In this document: in pieces, positions 16,691 to 26,014 of the stretch
Layout: each line of letters starts with the position of its first letter
Position numbering within the stretch: position 1 is the stretch's first letter
Assembly: GCA_001769655.1 (NCBI GenBank)
Contig: MEPC01000037.1
Span: 1 to 63,540 of the forward strand
Length of the DNA: 63,540 bases
Origin: Bacteroidetes bacterium RIFCSPLOWO2_12_FULL_37_12
Lineage (GTDB): Bacteria; Bacteroidota; Bacteroidia; 2-12-FULL-37-12
Reading direction: 5' to 3'
Made by a program: the position numbers and the translations under genes
Notes under the pieces: model-generated
What the model was told of the DNA's origin: nothing
The model's input: only the letters and a program-made list of their open reading frames with translations
Databases searched by the model: none

Positions 16691-17593
16691 ATGTCCCCGT
16701 TTCTTGAAGTAAAATCTCTTAAAAAATCTTTTAAAGGAAAACCCGCTGTGGACGGGCTGAGTTTTTCTCTCGCAAGGGGAGAATGTCTCGCATTGCTTGG
16801 TGCAAACGGAGCAGGTAAAACTACAACCATAAGGATGTTGTATGGTTTTCAGACACAGGAAGAAGGTGAAATAGTGTACGAAGGAAAAAATTTTTCGGAG
16901 AATAAATCAACTATCAAAAGAATGTTGGGGGTGTGTACTCAGGAAGATAACCTGGATCATGATTTCACGGTACGTAGAAATATGGAAATCTACGCTTCCT
17001 ATTTTAATCTGAGTAAAAATGAGGTTCAATTAAGGATTAATGAATTGCTTGAATTAGTAGAATTGAAAGAAAAAGAAAATTCTGATATACGAGAATTGTC
17101 CGGTGGGATGAAAAAGCGATTGCAAATTGTGAGGACCTTATTGCATAAACCAACGGCTCTTTTTTTAGACGAGCCAACTACCGGACTTGACCCTGAAGCC
17201 CGAAGGAGTGTATGGGAAGTCATTAACCGTTTGAAGGAAAAAGAAAATTTAGCCATTATTCTGACTACCCATTACATGGATGAAGCGGAGAAGTTATCCG
17301 ATAAGATTATTCTGATAAAAAACGGGAAAAAAATTCTGGAAGGTTCCTGGCTGAATCTGGAAAGAGAATATTTTAGGGATAAAATTCTCGTGACACAGAG
17401 TGACATTGAAATAGAACGTTGGGCAACTTCGCATAACATTCAATTTTTCAAAATATTGGATGAAATTCATATTGATGCATCTGTGACACAACGGGAAATG
17501 TTTTTCACAAATTTTCCAGAAACGGTAGCGGGTGTCAGACCGCCTACACTGGAAGATTTATATATGAAGGTAAGTGCAATTTCAATAAAATGA
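16691..17593 (+). CDS. ABC-2 type exporter, ATP-binding subunit (NodI/DRA-like)
   Basis: A 300-residue ATPase with Walker A LLGANGAGKTTTIRMLYGFQ, signature LSGGMKKRLQIVRTL, Walker B ALFLDEPTTGLDPEARR and H-loop TTHYMDEAEKLSDKI. The C-terminal ~80-residue extension is usual for the CcmA/NodI/DRA group. It drives export by the permease encoded immediately after (4-base ATGA overlap). The substrate cannot be read from sequence; drugs or lipid-linked glycans are typical. Confidence 0.9.
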   Translation: MSPFLEVKSLKKSFKGKPAVDGLSFSLARGECLALLGANGAGKTTTIRMLYGFQTQEEGEIVYEGKNFSENKSTIKRMLGVCTQEDNLDHDFTVRRNMEIYASYFNLSKNEVQLRINELLELVELKEKENSDIRELSGGMKKRLQIVRTLLHKPTALFLDEPTTGLDPEARRSVWEVINRLKEKENLAIILTTHYMDEAEKLSDKIILIKNGKKILEGSWLNLEREYFRDKILVTQSDIEIERWATSHNIQFFKILDEIHIDASVTQREMFFTNFPETVAGVRPPTLEDLYMKVSAISIK

Positions 17594-18411
17594 AAGAAAT
17601 CTATAAAATATTTTACACATTTCTGGATTGGCGTTCAAAAGCGGTCTTAAGAAGGCATTTGATGGTGTTTATTAAAACCTGGAAAACGGCGTTTATCCCT
17701 CCTTTAATGGAACCCATAGTGACACTATTCTCATTTGGTCTTGGAGTAGGATTGTTTGTGAACAATATGACTTATCATGAACATACATTTTCATACCTCG
17801 AATACATTGTACCCGGAATTATGGTGAACACTTTTTTTTATACCTCCTTTTTTGAAGGATTGTATGGTTCTTATGTTCGAATGATATACCAAAAAACTTT
17901 TGATGGAATGTTGACTACGCAACTTGAAATGCCAAATATTATATGGGGGGAAATATTATGGGGTTCCTCAAGGGCTTTAATCAATGCCATGGTATTGTGT
18001 TTGGTTTTAATAGGAATGAATCTCATGGGATTGATTCAGATTCATTTATGGTTTCTGTTTCCCTGCTTGTTAATAGGATTTTTAGCATGTATATTATTTA
18101 CTTCTACAGCGCTTATCATTGCTTCTTCAGTACCCACTATTGACCATTTATCTTACGGTGTGTTTCTGATTGCCATTCCCTTGTCTTTCATTTCAAATAC
18201 ATTCTTCCCGATGGACCGTTTTGGAAACATATTTAATATAATTCAGCAAATAAATCCTGTTTATCATCTGTCTGAGTTTATGCGCGGAGGATTGCTTTTA
18301 GGTGGCTTTAACAGAACTTTTCTGATTCATATACTTGTTATTTTAGTGTTTATACCTGTGCCTGTTTATTTTTCACATATTTCCATGCGAAAAAGGGTAT
18401 TGGGTGAATAA
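17590..18411 (+). CDS. ABC-2 type exporter, permease subunit
   Basis: A 273-residue membrane protein with about six hydrophobic helices (PLMEPIVTLFSFGLGVGLFV; FFYTSFFEGLYGS; ALINAMVLCLVLIGMNLMGL; FPCLLIGFLACILFTSTALI; SYGVFLIAIPLSFISNTFF; TFLIHILVILVFIPVPVYF). The NodJ-type motif SNTFFPMD is followed by a proline/histidine loop INPVYHLSEFMRGGL. It overlaps its ATPase by 4 bases and completes a two-gene exporter. Confidence 0.9.
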   Translation: MKEIYKIFYTFLDWRSKAVLRRHLMVFIKTWKTAFIPPLMEPIVTLFSFGLGVGLFVNNMTYHEHTFSYLEYIVPGIMVNTFFYTSFFEGLYGSYVRMIYQKTFDGMLTTQLEMPNIIWGEILWGSSRALINAMVLCLVLIGMNLMGLIQIHLWFLFPCLLIGFLACILFTSTALIIASSVPTIDHLSYGVFLIAIPLSFISNTFFPMDRFGNIFNIIQQINPVYHLSEFMRGGLLLGGFNRTFLIHILVILVFIPVPVYFSHISMRKRVLGE

Positions 18412-18437
18412 GAAATTTCTAAATACATTTTAAAACC

Positions 18438-18480
18438 GACCTCACCCCAACCCCTCTCCAAAAAAATGGAGAGGGGCGAG
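18438..18480. repeat. Dispersed CCTCACCCCA hairpin repeat, copy 2
   Basis: gacctcaccccaacccctct then ccaaaaaaatggagagggg, with a perfect CCCCTCTCCA/TGGAGAGGGG stem. It sits between the exporter permease and ispH, a pair of positions (before and after the exporter) shared with copy 1. Confidence 0.75.
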
Positions 18481-18529
18481 AAATATATTGAATTTTGATT
18501 CAGTGTATTCGGAAATCAAAATTTTCAAG

Positions 18530-18537
18530 TAAATTTG
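18530..18537 (+). promoter_or_regulatory. Promoter -7 box of ispH
   Basis: TAAATTTG ends 8 bases before the ATG at 18546, so the transcript would be leaderless or nearly so. It argues for 18546 as the start and against 18495. No -33 TTTG at normal spacing was found. Confidence 0.4.
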
Positions 18538-18545
18538 TCAAACCA

Positions 18546-19472
18546 ATGCTTAAAGTAACTATAGATACCAACTCCGGATTCTGTTTTGGGGTTGTTTTTG
18601 CCATTCAGATGGCTGAAGATGAATTAAACGAAACAGGATTACTGTATTGTCTTGGTGATATTGTACATAATTCGAAGGAAGTGGAACGTCTTGCCAAAAA
18701 AGGATTGAAAATCATTGACAAAGATGAATTCAAACAATTAAAGAATTGTAAAGTGTTAATTAGGGCTCATGGAGAGCCACCGGAGACCTATAAAATTGCA
18801 ATGGAAAATAATATTGAATTGATTGACGCATCTTGCCCGGTGGTGTTAAAGCTCCAGAATCGGATTAAAAAATCGTTTGATAAAATTAATGAAAAAGACG
18901 GGCAAATAGTTGTTTATGGGGAAAAAGGTCATGCGGAAGTCAACGGACTAATTGGTCAAACAAAAGGTAAGACCATATTGATTTCAAAAGAAGAGGATTT
19001 GAATCAGATAGATTTTTCGCGTCCTATTTCTTTATATAGCCAAACCACCAAAAGTACGGAAGGATTCTACAAAATGGTAAAATTAATCAATCAAAGAATA
19101 TCTTTAAGTAATGATATTCAAAATACTGATAATGTAGATTTTAATGATACAATTTGTCGTCAGGTATCCAACAGAGATTATCAGTTAAGAGATTTTGCAA
19201 ATATGCATGATGTGATAATTTTTGTGTCGGGCAGAAAAAGTTCAAACGGAAGGGTTTTATTTCAGGTATGTAAATCGGTGAATGAAAGATCGTTTTTAGT
19301 AGAGGATGAAACTGAGATAAATTCCGAATGGTTCAATGAGAATGATTCAGTAGGAATATGTGGAGCCACCTCAACGCCCTCCTGGTTAATGGATCAAGTT
19401 GCACACGTTATAAATAAATTAGGAGAAACTTTAATATTATCCAAAAAAACACTACCTTTGCCGACCTTTTAA
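18546..19472 (+). CDS. ispH: 4-Hydroxy-3-methylbut-2-enyl diphosphate reductase
   Basis: IspH is the last enzyme of the MEP isoprenoid pathway, making IPP and DMAPP with an iron-sulfur cluster. The ATG at 18546 (MLKVTIDTNSGFCFGVVFAI) gives the normal N-terminus; the upstream ATG at 18495 adds 17 unrelated residues. The three cluster cysteines are in SGFCFGV, DASCPVVLKL and GICGATSTPSWLMDQV, and the acid/His features RAHGEPPE and GHAEVNGL are present. rpsA starts 15 bases after its stop, so the two may be co-transcribed. In many Clostridia the same two proteins are fused. Confidence 0.93.
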   Translation: MLKVTIDTNSGFCFGVVFAIQMAEDELNETGLLYCLGDIVHNSKEVERLAKKGLKIIDKDEFKQLKNCKVLIRAHGEPPETYKIAMENNIELIDASCPVVLKLQNRIKKSFDKINEKDGQIVVYGEKGHAEVNGLIGQTKGKTILISKEEDLNQIDFSRPISLYSQTTKSTEGFYKMVKLINQRISLSNDIQNTDNVDFNDTICRQVSNRDYQLRDFANMHDVIIFVSGRKSSNGRVLFQVCKSVNERSFLVEDETEINSEWFNENDSVGICGATSTPSWLMDQVAHVINKLGETLILSKKTLPLPTF

Positions 19473-19487
19473 TTAACAAAATAAAAA

Positions 19488-21551
19488 ATGACCGAAGAAA
19501 CGACTTTAACCAGCCCAGTTCAAACTATTGAAAACACTACAAGTGACCAGAAAACTAATTCAGGAACTCCTCTTGATACAACTTCTGATATAAAATCACA
19601 AACGCCCTCCGTTCCAAGAATCCCTTTAAATCCACCCGATATTGATTGGAGCAAGTTAGATAAAATAAAATTTGGTGTCTATACACCTGAAGAGAGAGAA
19701 AAATTAGTAAAATCCTACGAATCTACTATTACTCAATTAACTGAACACGAGATTATCCCTGGAAGAATTGTTTCAATAACTGATAAATACGTCGTACTTA
19801 ACATTGGTTTTAAGTCAGATGGGTTGGTTTCATTAACAGAATTTAAAGATGCTCCGGAACAATTATCTATAGGAAACACGGTTGACGTTTATCTCGAATC
19901 ATTAGAAGATAAAAACGGACAATTAGTGCTTTCCAGAAAAAAGGCAAAGATTGTCAGAATTTGGGATAAAATAAACGGCGCATTGCAAAACGAAGAAACC
20001 ATTGATGGCGTTGTCAAACGCAGAACAAAGGGAGGATTAGTAGTTGATCTTTTCGGCGTGGAGGCATTTTTGCCAGGTTCTCAGATAGATATTAAACCTG
20101 TGCGCGATTTTGATATTTATGTTGGAAAGAAGATGCAATTCAGAGTGGTAAAAATAAATCACCCACACGAAAATGTTGTTGTATCCCATAAAATTCTTAT
20201 TGAAAAAGATATTGAAGAACAAAAATCTAATATTCTCAAGAATCTTGAGAAAGGGCAAGTACTTGAGGGAATAGTTAAAAATATCACTGACTTTGGAGTT
20301 TTTATTGACTTAGGAGGATTAGACGGACTTTTACATCTTACCGATTTAACCTGGGGTAGAATTAATCACCCGAGCGACCTTCTCAAATTAGATCAGAAAA
20401 TAAATGTGGTGGTTCTTGATTTTGATGATAATAAAAAAAGAATTTCACTTGGCATGAAGCAGTTGGAGCCACACCCATGGGATAATCTTCCAGCCGATTT
20501 AACTGTAGGTTCTAAAGTGGTCGGCAAAGTGGTTACCGTTACCGAATATGGTGTTTTTATGGAAATCAGACCAGGAATAGAAGGGTTAATTCATATTTCA
20601 GAACTTTCATGGTCGTCCCATCCTAAAAACCCACAGGAATACATAAAGCCAAACGACAATCTTGATGCTGTAATTTTAACGATGGAGAAGGAAGAGAGAA
20701 AGATGTCATTAAGTATCAAACAACTAACCGAAGATCCTTGGAAAAACATAAATGAAAAATATCCTGTTGGAACTAAATTTAAAGGAGTAGTTAAAAACAT
20801 GACAAATTTTGGATTATTTGTTGAATTGGAAGAAGGAATAGACGGTTTAGTTCACATTTCCGATTTATCATGGACAAAGAAAATAAACCATCCATCAGAG
20901 TTTATTCAAAAAGAACAATCGTTGGATGTCATAGTAACGGAAATAGATACCGCCAATCGCCGGTTAGCGCTTGGTCATAAACAGCTTGAGGAAGATCCTT
21001 GGGAGACCTTTACTACTATTTTTACAACCGGTTCTATTCATAAATGCACTATTATCAAGATGACAGAAAAAGGTGCGGTTTGTGAATTACCGTATGGATT
21101 GCAAGGATTTGCACCTATTAAGCAATTAAAGAAAACGGATGGCACGCAGGCACAGTCGGGTGAAACGCTACCATTCAAAGTCGTTGATTTCTCTAAAGAA
21201 TCAAAAAAAATAACGTTATCCCACACACGTATTCAGCAGGATTTAGACAAAGATTCAAAGAATGATACTGACTCCAAAAAAGAAATGGAAGAAAAAGAAA
21301 TAGCTGAAGATGTTAAAAAAGTAAAATCGAAAGTCGAGAAAACAACTCTTGCTGATACGCATGAAAATCTTAAAAAATTAAAAGATAAAATTACTAATGA
21401 GGATAATAAGGAATTAAAGGACGAGGCAACTGTATCAGATGAACCAAAAACTGCTAAGGCATCCAAAAGCAAAAAAAGCAAAACCGAAGATGGCTCAGAA
21501 GATGAAGGTGAAAAAACTAAAAAGACAAAAAAATCAAAAACGGATGATTGA
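19488..21551 (+). CDS. rpsA: 30S ribosomal protein S1
   Basis: S1 delivers mRNA to the 30S subunit and is central where Shine-Dalgarno pairing is weak, as in Bacteroidota. The 687 residues contain an acidic/Thr-rich N-terminus, then six S1 (OB-fold) domains starting near GRIVSITDKYVVLNIGF, DGVVKRRTKGGLVVDLF, EGIVKNITDFGVFIDLG, GKVVTVTEYGVFMEIRP, KGVVKNMTNFGLFVELE and CTIIKMTEKGAVCELPY. A long Lys/Glu/Asp-rich disordered tail of ~110 residues ends KKTKKSKTDD. A strong terminator follows at 21622-21655. Confidence 0.95.
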   Translation: MTEETTLTSPVQTIENTTSDQKTNSGTPLDTTSDIKSQTPSVPRIPLNPPDIDWSKLDKIKFGVYTPEEREKLVKSYESTITQLTEHEIIPGRIVSITDKYVVLNIGFKSDGLVSLTEFKDAPEQLSIGNTVDVYLESLEDKNGQLVLSRKKAKIVRIWDKINGALQNEETIDGVVKRRTKGGLVVDLFGVEAFLPGSQIDIKPVRDFDIYVGKKMQFRVVKINHPHENVVVSHKILIEKDIEEQKSNILKNLEKGQVLEGIVKNITDFGVFIDLGGLDGLLHLTDLTWGRINHPSDLLKLDQKINVVVLDFDDNKKRISLGMKQLEPHPWDNLPADLTVGSKVVGKVVTVTEYGVFMEIRPGIEGLIHISELSWSSHPKNPQEYIKPNDNLDAVILTMEKEERKMSLSIKQLTEDPWKNINEKYPVGTKFKGVVKNMTNFGLFVELEEGIDGLVHISDLSWTKKINHPSEFIQKEQSLDVIVTEIDTANRRLALGHKQLEEDPWETFTTIFTTGSIHKCTIIKMTEKGAVCELPYGLQGFAPIKQLKKTDGTQAQSGETLPFKVVDFSKESKKITLSHTRIQQDLDKDSKNDTDSKKEMEEKEIAEDVKKVKSKVEKTTLADTHENLKKLKDKITNEDNKELKDEATVSDEPKTAKASKSKKSKTEDGSEDEGEKTKKTKKSKTDD

Positions 21552-21621
21552 TTATTTGATATGGCTTACTAACGGACCTTTTAATGTATTGTACTTTCCG
21601 TTAATTTTTTTAAAAGTTAAA

Positions 21622-21655
21622 AGACCTTCGGTAATTTTGCCGAAGGTTTTTTTTT
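21622..21655 (+). terminator. Rho-independent terminator of rpsA
   Basis: Stem ACCTTCGG (21624-21631) pairs perfectly with CCGAAGGT (21640-21647) over an 8-base loop and runs straight into nine T residues. It lies about 70 bases after the rpsA stop. Confidence 0.85.
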
Positions 21656-21715
21656 GTGATGTTATAGTTCAATGCCAACAAAATAAACCGCTGATTGTAC
21701 AAGAAAAAAAATAGT

Positions 21716-21903
21716 TAGCCACTGATTACACAGATTTAAATGGGTTTATAATTTTATACTATTGTCCGGCTAAAGCATATACTTGTAGCATATTTAGGAA
21801 AATTAATTTTTAAGCCCTGAAAGGGCGTAATATAATAACATAGGGCAAAGCCCTATGAAGAAACAGCAAACCTTATTAAAACCCTGAAAGGGCGTAATAG
21901 AAA
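21716..21903. repeat. Intergenic palindrome cluster (GCCCTGAAAGGGCG type)
   Basis: This fills the second half of the 352-base gap 21552-21903. It opens with half of a known-type hairpin (gccactgattacacagatt). Then come gccctgaaagggcgtaatat, agggcaaagccct, and a second ccctgaaagggcgtaata that ends a few bases before the EVE gene ATG. The three short palindromes are 11-14 bases each. No reading frame is supported in this gap. Confidence 0.7.
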
Positions 21904-22341
21904 ATGCCGAATCACTGGTTAACCAAAACGGACCCTGAAACATTTTCATGGGATAATTTAGAAAAAGAGGGTAAGACAATCTGGGATGGAGTTAGAAATT
22001 ATCAGGCAAGAAATAATTTAAAAAATATGATAAAGGGGGATAGGGTATTGATTTATGAAAGCAATATCAGACCTGCAGTTGTAGGAACCGGTGAGGTTAT
22101 AAAAGAATATTTTCAGGACCCAACAACTACAGACACACGTTGGGTAGCAGTAGAAATTAAAGCCGGTAAAAAATTCAGTAATCCGGTATTGCTTTCTGAA
22201 ATTAGAAAAGATGTTCTTCTCAGTGAGATGATATTATTGCGAAATTCCCGGCTATCCGTTTTTCCCGTTACTTTAAATGAATTTAATAGAATAAATTTTC
22301 TTGGCAATGCACATACAAAAAAAGAAAAAATTATTGTTTGA
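21904..22341 (+). CDS. EVE domain protein
   Basis: A 145-residue single-domain protein starting MPNHWLTKTDPETFSWDNLE, followed by WDGVRNYQARNNLKNMIKGD and VGTGEVIKEYFQDPT. These are the hallmarks of the EVE (PUA-like) fold, which binds modified bases in nucleic acids. A full-length EVE protein is about this size. Its 3' end overlaps pyrR by 35 bases in another frame, so expression of the two is linked. The ligand is unknown. Confidence 0.9.
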   Translation: MPNHWLTKTDPETFSWDNLEKEGKTIWDGVRNYQARNNLKNMIKGDRVLIYESNIRPAVVGTGEVIKEYFQDPTTTDTRWVAVEIKAGKKFSNPVLLSEIRKDVLLSEMILLRNSRLSVFPVTLNEFNRINFLGNAHTKKEKIIV

Positions 22342-22855
22342 TAAAAAGATTCTCGAATTGACAATTAACAGATTGTGTCAGCATCTTATTGAGAATCATG
22401 ATCAGTTTAAAAATACTGTACTGATTGGGTTACAGCCCAGAGGCACACAGTTTGCCCTAAGAATAAAAAACCGGTTGATGGAATTACTTAAATGTGAGAT
22501 TCATTGCGGATTTCTTGATATTACTTTTTACAGAGATGATTTCAGAAGATCCACCCATCCACTGTCACCTAATTCAACAAAAATTGACTTTTTAATTGAA
22601 GGGAAAAAAGTTGTTCTGATAGATGATGTGCTTTGCACCGGAAGAACGGTTCGCTCAGCGCTTGATGCGCTTACCGCTTTCGGAAGACCTGAAAAAATTG
22701 AACTTCTGGTGTTGATTGACAGAACCTATAACAGGGAATTACCGATTGAACCTACGTACATCGGTATAAGGGTAAATACATTGGATACGCAAAAAATTAT
22801 TACTGAAATAGACGATAATGGTTTTAATGATAAAATATGGATTGTGGATAAATGA
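22307..22855 (+). CDS. pyrR: PyrR-type uracil phosphoribosyltransferase / pyr regulator
   Basis: The ATG at 22307 (MHIQKKKKLLFDKKILELTI) is preferred to the TTG two codons earlier. The 182-residue protein has the PRPP loop VVLIDDVLCTGRTVRSALDA, the GLQPRGTQFALRIKNRL segment and the C-terminal NTLDTQKIITEIDDNGFNDK typical of PyrR. PyrR binds pyr mRNA leaders in some bacteria and has weak UPRTase activity. pyrB follows after 51 bases, which supports the assignment. No attenuator hairpin was recognised in that gap. Confidence 0.9.
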   Translation: MHIQKKKKLLFDKKILELTINRLCQHLIENHDQFKNTVLIGLQPRGTQFALRIKNRLMELLKCEIHCGFLDITFYRDDFRRSTHPLSPNSTKIDFLIEGKKVVLIDDVLCTGRTVRSALDALTAFGRPEKIELLVLIDRTYNRELPIEPTYIGIRVNTLDTQKIITEIDDNGFNDKIWIVDK

Positions 22856-22906
22856 ATTATTTGAGATAAAGTAGAATATTTATTATATTATAATTTTCTT
22901 ATTAAT

Positions 22907-23833
22907 ATGACTAAACTATCTGTCAAACATCTTCTCTCCATCAAACCGCTGACCCCTGCAGATATTGAACTTATTTTCAAAACGTCTGAAAATTTCAAGT
23001 CAGTGATTAACCGTCCAATAAAAAAGGTTCCCTCTATGAGAGATGTAACTATTGCCAATGTATTTTTTGAAAATTCAACGCGAACAAGAATATCTTTTGA
23101 ACTTGCGGAGAAAAGATTATCGGCAGATGTTATCAATTTCTCAGCATCTTCTTCGTCGGTTACTAAAGGAGAAACCCTGGTGGATACAGCCAATAACATC
23201 ATTTCTATGAAAGTTGACATGATTGTTATGAGACATCCTAACCCGGGTGCCGCTGAGTTTCTTTCAAAGAAAGTAAATGCGATAGTTATTAATGCAGGCG
23301 ATGGCACTCACGAACATCCTACACAGGCACTACTTGATTGTTTTACCATTCAGGAAAAATTCGGAAAAGTCAAAGGACTTAAGGTAGCTATAATCGGGGA
23401 CATTATTCATTCAAGAGTGGCTCTCTCAAACATTTTTTGTCTGAAAAAACTGGGAGCAAGTGTCAGGGTTTGCGGACCCCCGACTCTCATTCCGAAATTT
23501 ATTGAAAAATTAGATATAGACGTTAGTTACAATATTGATGAAACTTTAAATTGGTGCGATGTAGCTAATGTGCTAAGAATACAGGCGGAAAGGCAGGAAA
23601 TTCGTTATTTCCCTTCTTTACGGGAATATTCCATGTATTATGGAATAAACAAACAGCGGTTAGATAAAATTGGTAAGAAAATTATGATTATGCACCCAGG
23701 TCCTATAAACCGTGGCATAGAACTCACAAGTGACGTTGCCGACTCAGAACATTCCGTGATACTGGAACAAGTGGAAAACGGAGTAGCCGTACGCATGGCG
23801 GTGTTGTATTTGCTTTCGCCGCCTATGGTTTAA
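22907..23833 (+). CDS. pyrB: Aspartate carbamoyltransferase catalytic subunit
   Basis: PyrB condenses carbamoyl phosphate with aspartate in pyrimidine synthesis. The 308 residues are full length. The carbamoyl-phosphate site is FENSTRTRISFELAEKRL (~residues 49-66), followed by HEHPTQALLDCFTIQEKFG, the aspartate-binding RIQAERQE and IMHPGPINRGIEL. A regulatory PyrI gene is not adjacent. It follows pyrR on the same strand, forming a small pyrimidine operon with the EVE gene. Confidence 0.96.
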   Translation: MTKLSVKHLLSIKPLTPADIELIFKTSENFKSVINRPIKKVPSMRDVTIANVFFENSTRTRISFELAEKRLSADVINFSASSSSVTKGETLVDTANNIISMKVDMIVMRHPNPGAAEFLSKKVNAIVINAGDGTHEHPTQALLDCFTIQEKFGKVKGLKVAIIGDIIHSRVALSNIFCLKKLGASVRVCGPPTLIPKFIEKLDIDVSYNIDETLNWCDVANVLRIQAERQEIRYFPSLREYSMYYGINKQRLDKIGKKIMIMHPGPINRGIELTSDVADSEHSVILEQVENGVAVRMAVLYLLSPPMV

Positions 23834-23839
23834 AGGGAT

Positions 23840-26014
23840 TTATAAAACTTCAATCTTTACTTTCACCGACTTAAAGGCCGGGGTTTTACTTTTAGTGTCA
23901 CGCAGACGTGGCACCAATACGTTTCCTTCAGGGTAATAAACAGCTAAATTCCCGACAGGAATTGAATAAGACCTTGCTAAAACATTTACCATTTTTCCCG
24001 TTTCATTGTAAAGCGTAATTTTTTGATTTTCATAAATCGTTTCCTTTTCCATATCATTTTTATTCATTAAAACAATCCAACGGTGCGCCTGTCCGCGGTA
24101 AACGTCTTCCTCTTCGTATATTACTGTGTTAAATTGTCCTTCGGAGCGAATGCTCATAAGACAATAAAAACCGGTTTCCAATTTTTCAATAGTAACAGGA
24201 GTGACACTGAAATTTGCTTTGTTATTTGAAGTGTTAAAAAACGGCTCGTGAAAAATCCTGCCTTCAATAGTAAATTCATTTTTTGTTTTATCAATTTCAG
24301 CCAGATTTTTCATTCCGGGAATAATTTCTGCAATTGCTTCCCGTACTGTTATATGGTCTTTAAATTTTTTAAAGGAAGGAAAGTGGTTGGGCAATGTTCC
24401 CTCCGCAATGTCACTTAGGATATCAGTTTCTGATCTGACATTATTTAACCTTGTAATCCCTCCTTCGCTCAACCGCACAAAGCTAAACATGGATTCCTGG
24501 GTGGTACTTTGTTTTTCTTCATCCCTTGCCGTAACCGGTAAAATGATAGATTCTTTACCGGCACCGAGAAAATGCCCTTTGTTCAGTGTTGTGCTTAGAT
24601 AAACTGTTAAGCCAATAGTTGAAAATGCTTCCATTGAATATTTTGAATCAGGGTTTGCACTAAAAAGATTTCCACCCAATAAAAAAGCTAAATCAACATC
24701 ACCCTGATGCGCTTTTTCAACGGCAGTTAATGTATCCCAACCCGGCTCATTTGGTAGGGTTATGTTATAATATTTCTGAATATTTTCAAACACTTTTGTT
24801 TTTAATTCTGGTGTCATACCTACAGTACCTATTCCCTGTACATTGCTGTGTCCTCTCAGCGGCAATAAACCGGCTCCTTGTTTTCCAACCATTCCTCTCA
24901 TGAGCGCAAGGTTTACTATGGATTTCACATTTTCTACTCCATGTACATGATGAGTTACACCCATGGACCATGCAAAAATTGTATTTTTTGATTGAGAATA
25001 AACCATCGCTGTATTTTCAAATTCAGATTTTGAAATACCGGAACTATGGATTATTTCATCCCAGGATGATTGAATAACATCGTCATAAAATAATTTCCAG
25101 CCCTCTGTATAATTTTGAATATAATCCTCATTAAATAATTTATTTTCAATTAAAAATTTTGCAATTCCTTTTAATAAGGAAATATCTCCACCTATTTTTA
25201 CCTGAAGATATATAGATGCCACCTCAGAACCTCCTGTAAATAATGAGGATAATTTCTGTGGCAGTGTAAAACGAACTAGCCCGGGTTCTTTTAATGGATT
25301 TATGATAATTACTTTTCCACCTCGTTTCCGGCATTGAATTAATTCAGTGAGAAATCGCGGATGGTTGGATGCAGGATTAGCACCGATGACAAAAATAGTA
25401 TCCGCTTTACCAATGTCAGACAATTGTATGGTAGCAGTACTTGTCCCTATGGATTCTGATAAACCTACTCCGGATGCCTGATGACAATAATAGGAACAGT
25501 TGTTTACGTTATTCGTTCCGTAACATCGTGCAAAAAGATGCATAAGAAAACCGGCTTCATTGGATGACCTTCCTGAGCTATAAAAAAATGTTTTTGATGG
25601 AGTTGTATTTTTTAATTTATTAATTATGTATGCAAGTGCTTTTTCCCAGGAAACTACTTCATAAAAATCTGAATCGTACTTTTTGAATAAGGGGGTGTTT
25701 AAACGTCCTAATCTTTCGAGGTCTTTTCCATTCATTCTTGCAAAGTCCGGGATCCGGATTTTCTCAAATTTTTCTTCTGGAATTGCTTTTTGAATGTCTG
25801 TAAGTTGTGCTTGAATGCTTTTCTTACAAATCTCCGGAAAACCGGATTGTTCATTCTTCATTCCTCCTTTTTGTCCACCCATTCCGTAAGCGCAGGTTTT
25901 GCATGTATTTTTGGAAAATACTGTTTTTAAAAAAGAGAATATACCCACCCGGAGTGCCACTTTGATAGTGTAGAAAATTGACCGGATTCCACCACCTGAA
26001 ATTTTATTTTTCAT
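23840..26014 (-). CDS. FdhF/YdeP-family molybdopterin oxidoreductase
   Basis: A 724-residue enzyme that fits the YdeP branch of formate-dehydrogenase-like molybdoproteins. An N-terminal CKTCAYGMGGQKGGM (Cys 38 and 41) is followed by FYSSGRSSNEAGF, the signature NNCSYYCHQASGVGLSESIG, VIGANPASNHPRFL and MRGMVGKQGAGLLPLRGHSN, with a C-terminal dinucleotide-binding domain. No UGA selenocysteine codon interrupts it. The family's substrate is poorly known; acid stress roles are reported for E. coli YdeP. Its start overlaps the end of the TPR gene by 4 bases. Confidence 0.88.
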   Translation of the reverse strand: MKNKISGGGIRSIFYTIKVALRVGIFSFLKTVFSKNTCKTCAYGMGGQKGGMKNEQSGFPEICKKSIQAQLTDIQKAIPEEKFEKIRIPDFARMNGKDLERLGRLNTPLFKKYDSDFYEVVSWEKALAYIINKLKNTTPSKTFFYSSGRSSNEAGFLMHLFARCYGTNNVNNCSYYCHQASGVGLSESIGTSTATIQLSDIGKADTIFVIGANPASNHPRFLTELIQCRKRGGKVIIINPLKEPGLVRFTLPQKLSSLFTGGSEVASIYLQVKIGGDISLLKGIAKFLIENKLFNEDYIQNYTEGWKLFYDDVIQSSWDEIIHSSGISKSEFENTAMVYSQSKNTIFAWSMGVTHHVHGVENVKSIVNLALMRGMVGKQGAGLLPLRGHSNVQGIGTVGMTPELKTKVFENIQKYYNITLPNEPGWDTLTAVEKAHQGDVDLAFLLGGNLFSANPDSKYSMEAFSTIGLTVYLSTTLNKGHFLGAGKESIILPVTARDEEKQSTTQESMFSFVRLSEGGITRLNNVRSETDILSDIAEGTLPNHFPSFKKFKDHITVREAIAEIIPGMKNLAEIDKTKNEFTIEGRIFHEPFFNTSNNKANFSVTPVTIEKLETGFYCLMSIRSEGQFNTVIYEEEDVYRGQAHRWIVLMNKNDMEKETIYENQKITLYNETGKMVNVLARSYSIPVGNLAVYYPEGNVLVPRLRDTKSKTPAFKSVKVKIEVL

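Noticed and set aside
23840-26014. A selenocysteine codon in the FdhF-like enzyme
   Set aside because: The frame has no internal UGA, and the active-site region follows the YdeP type.
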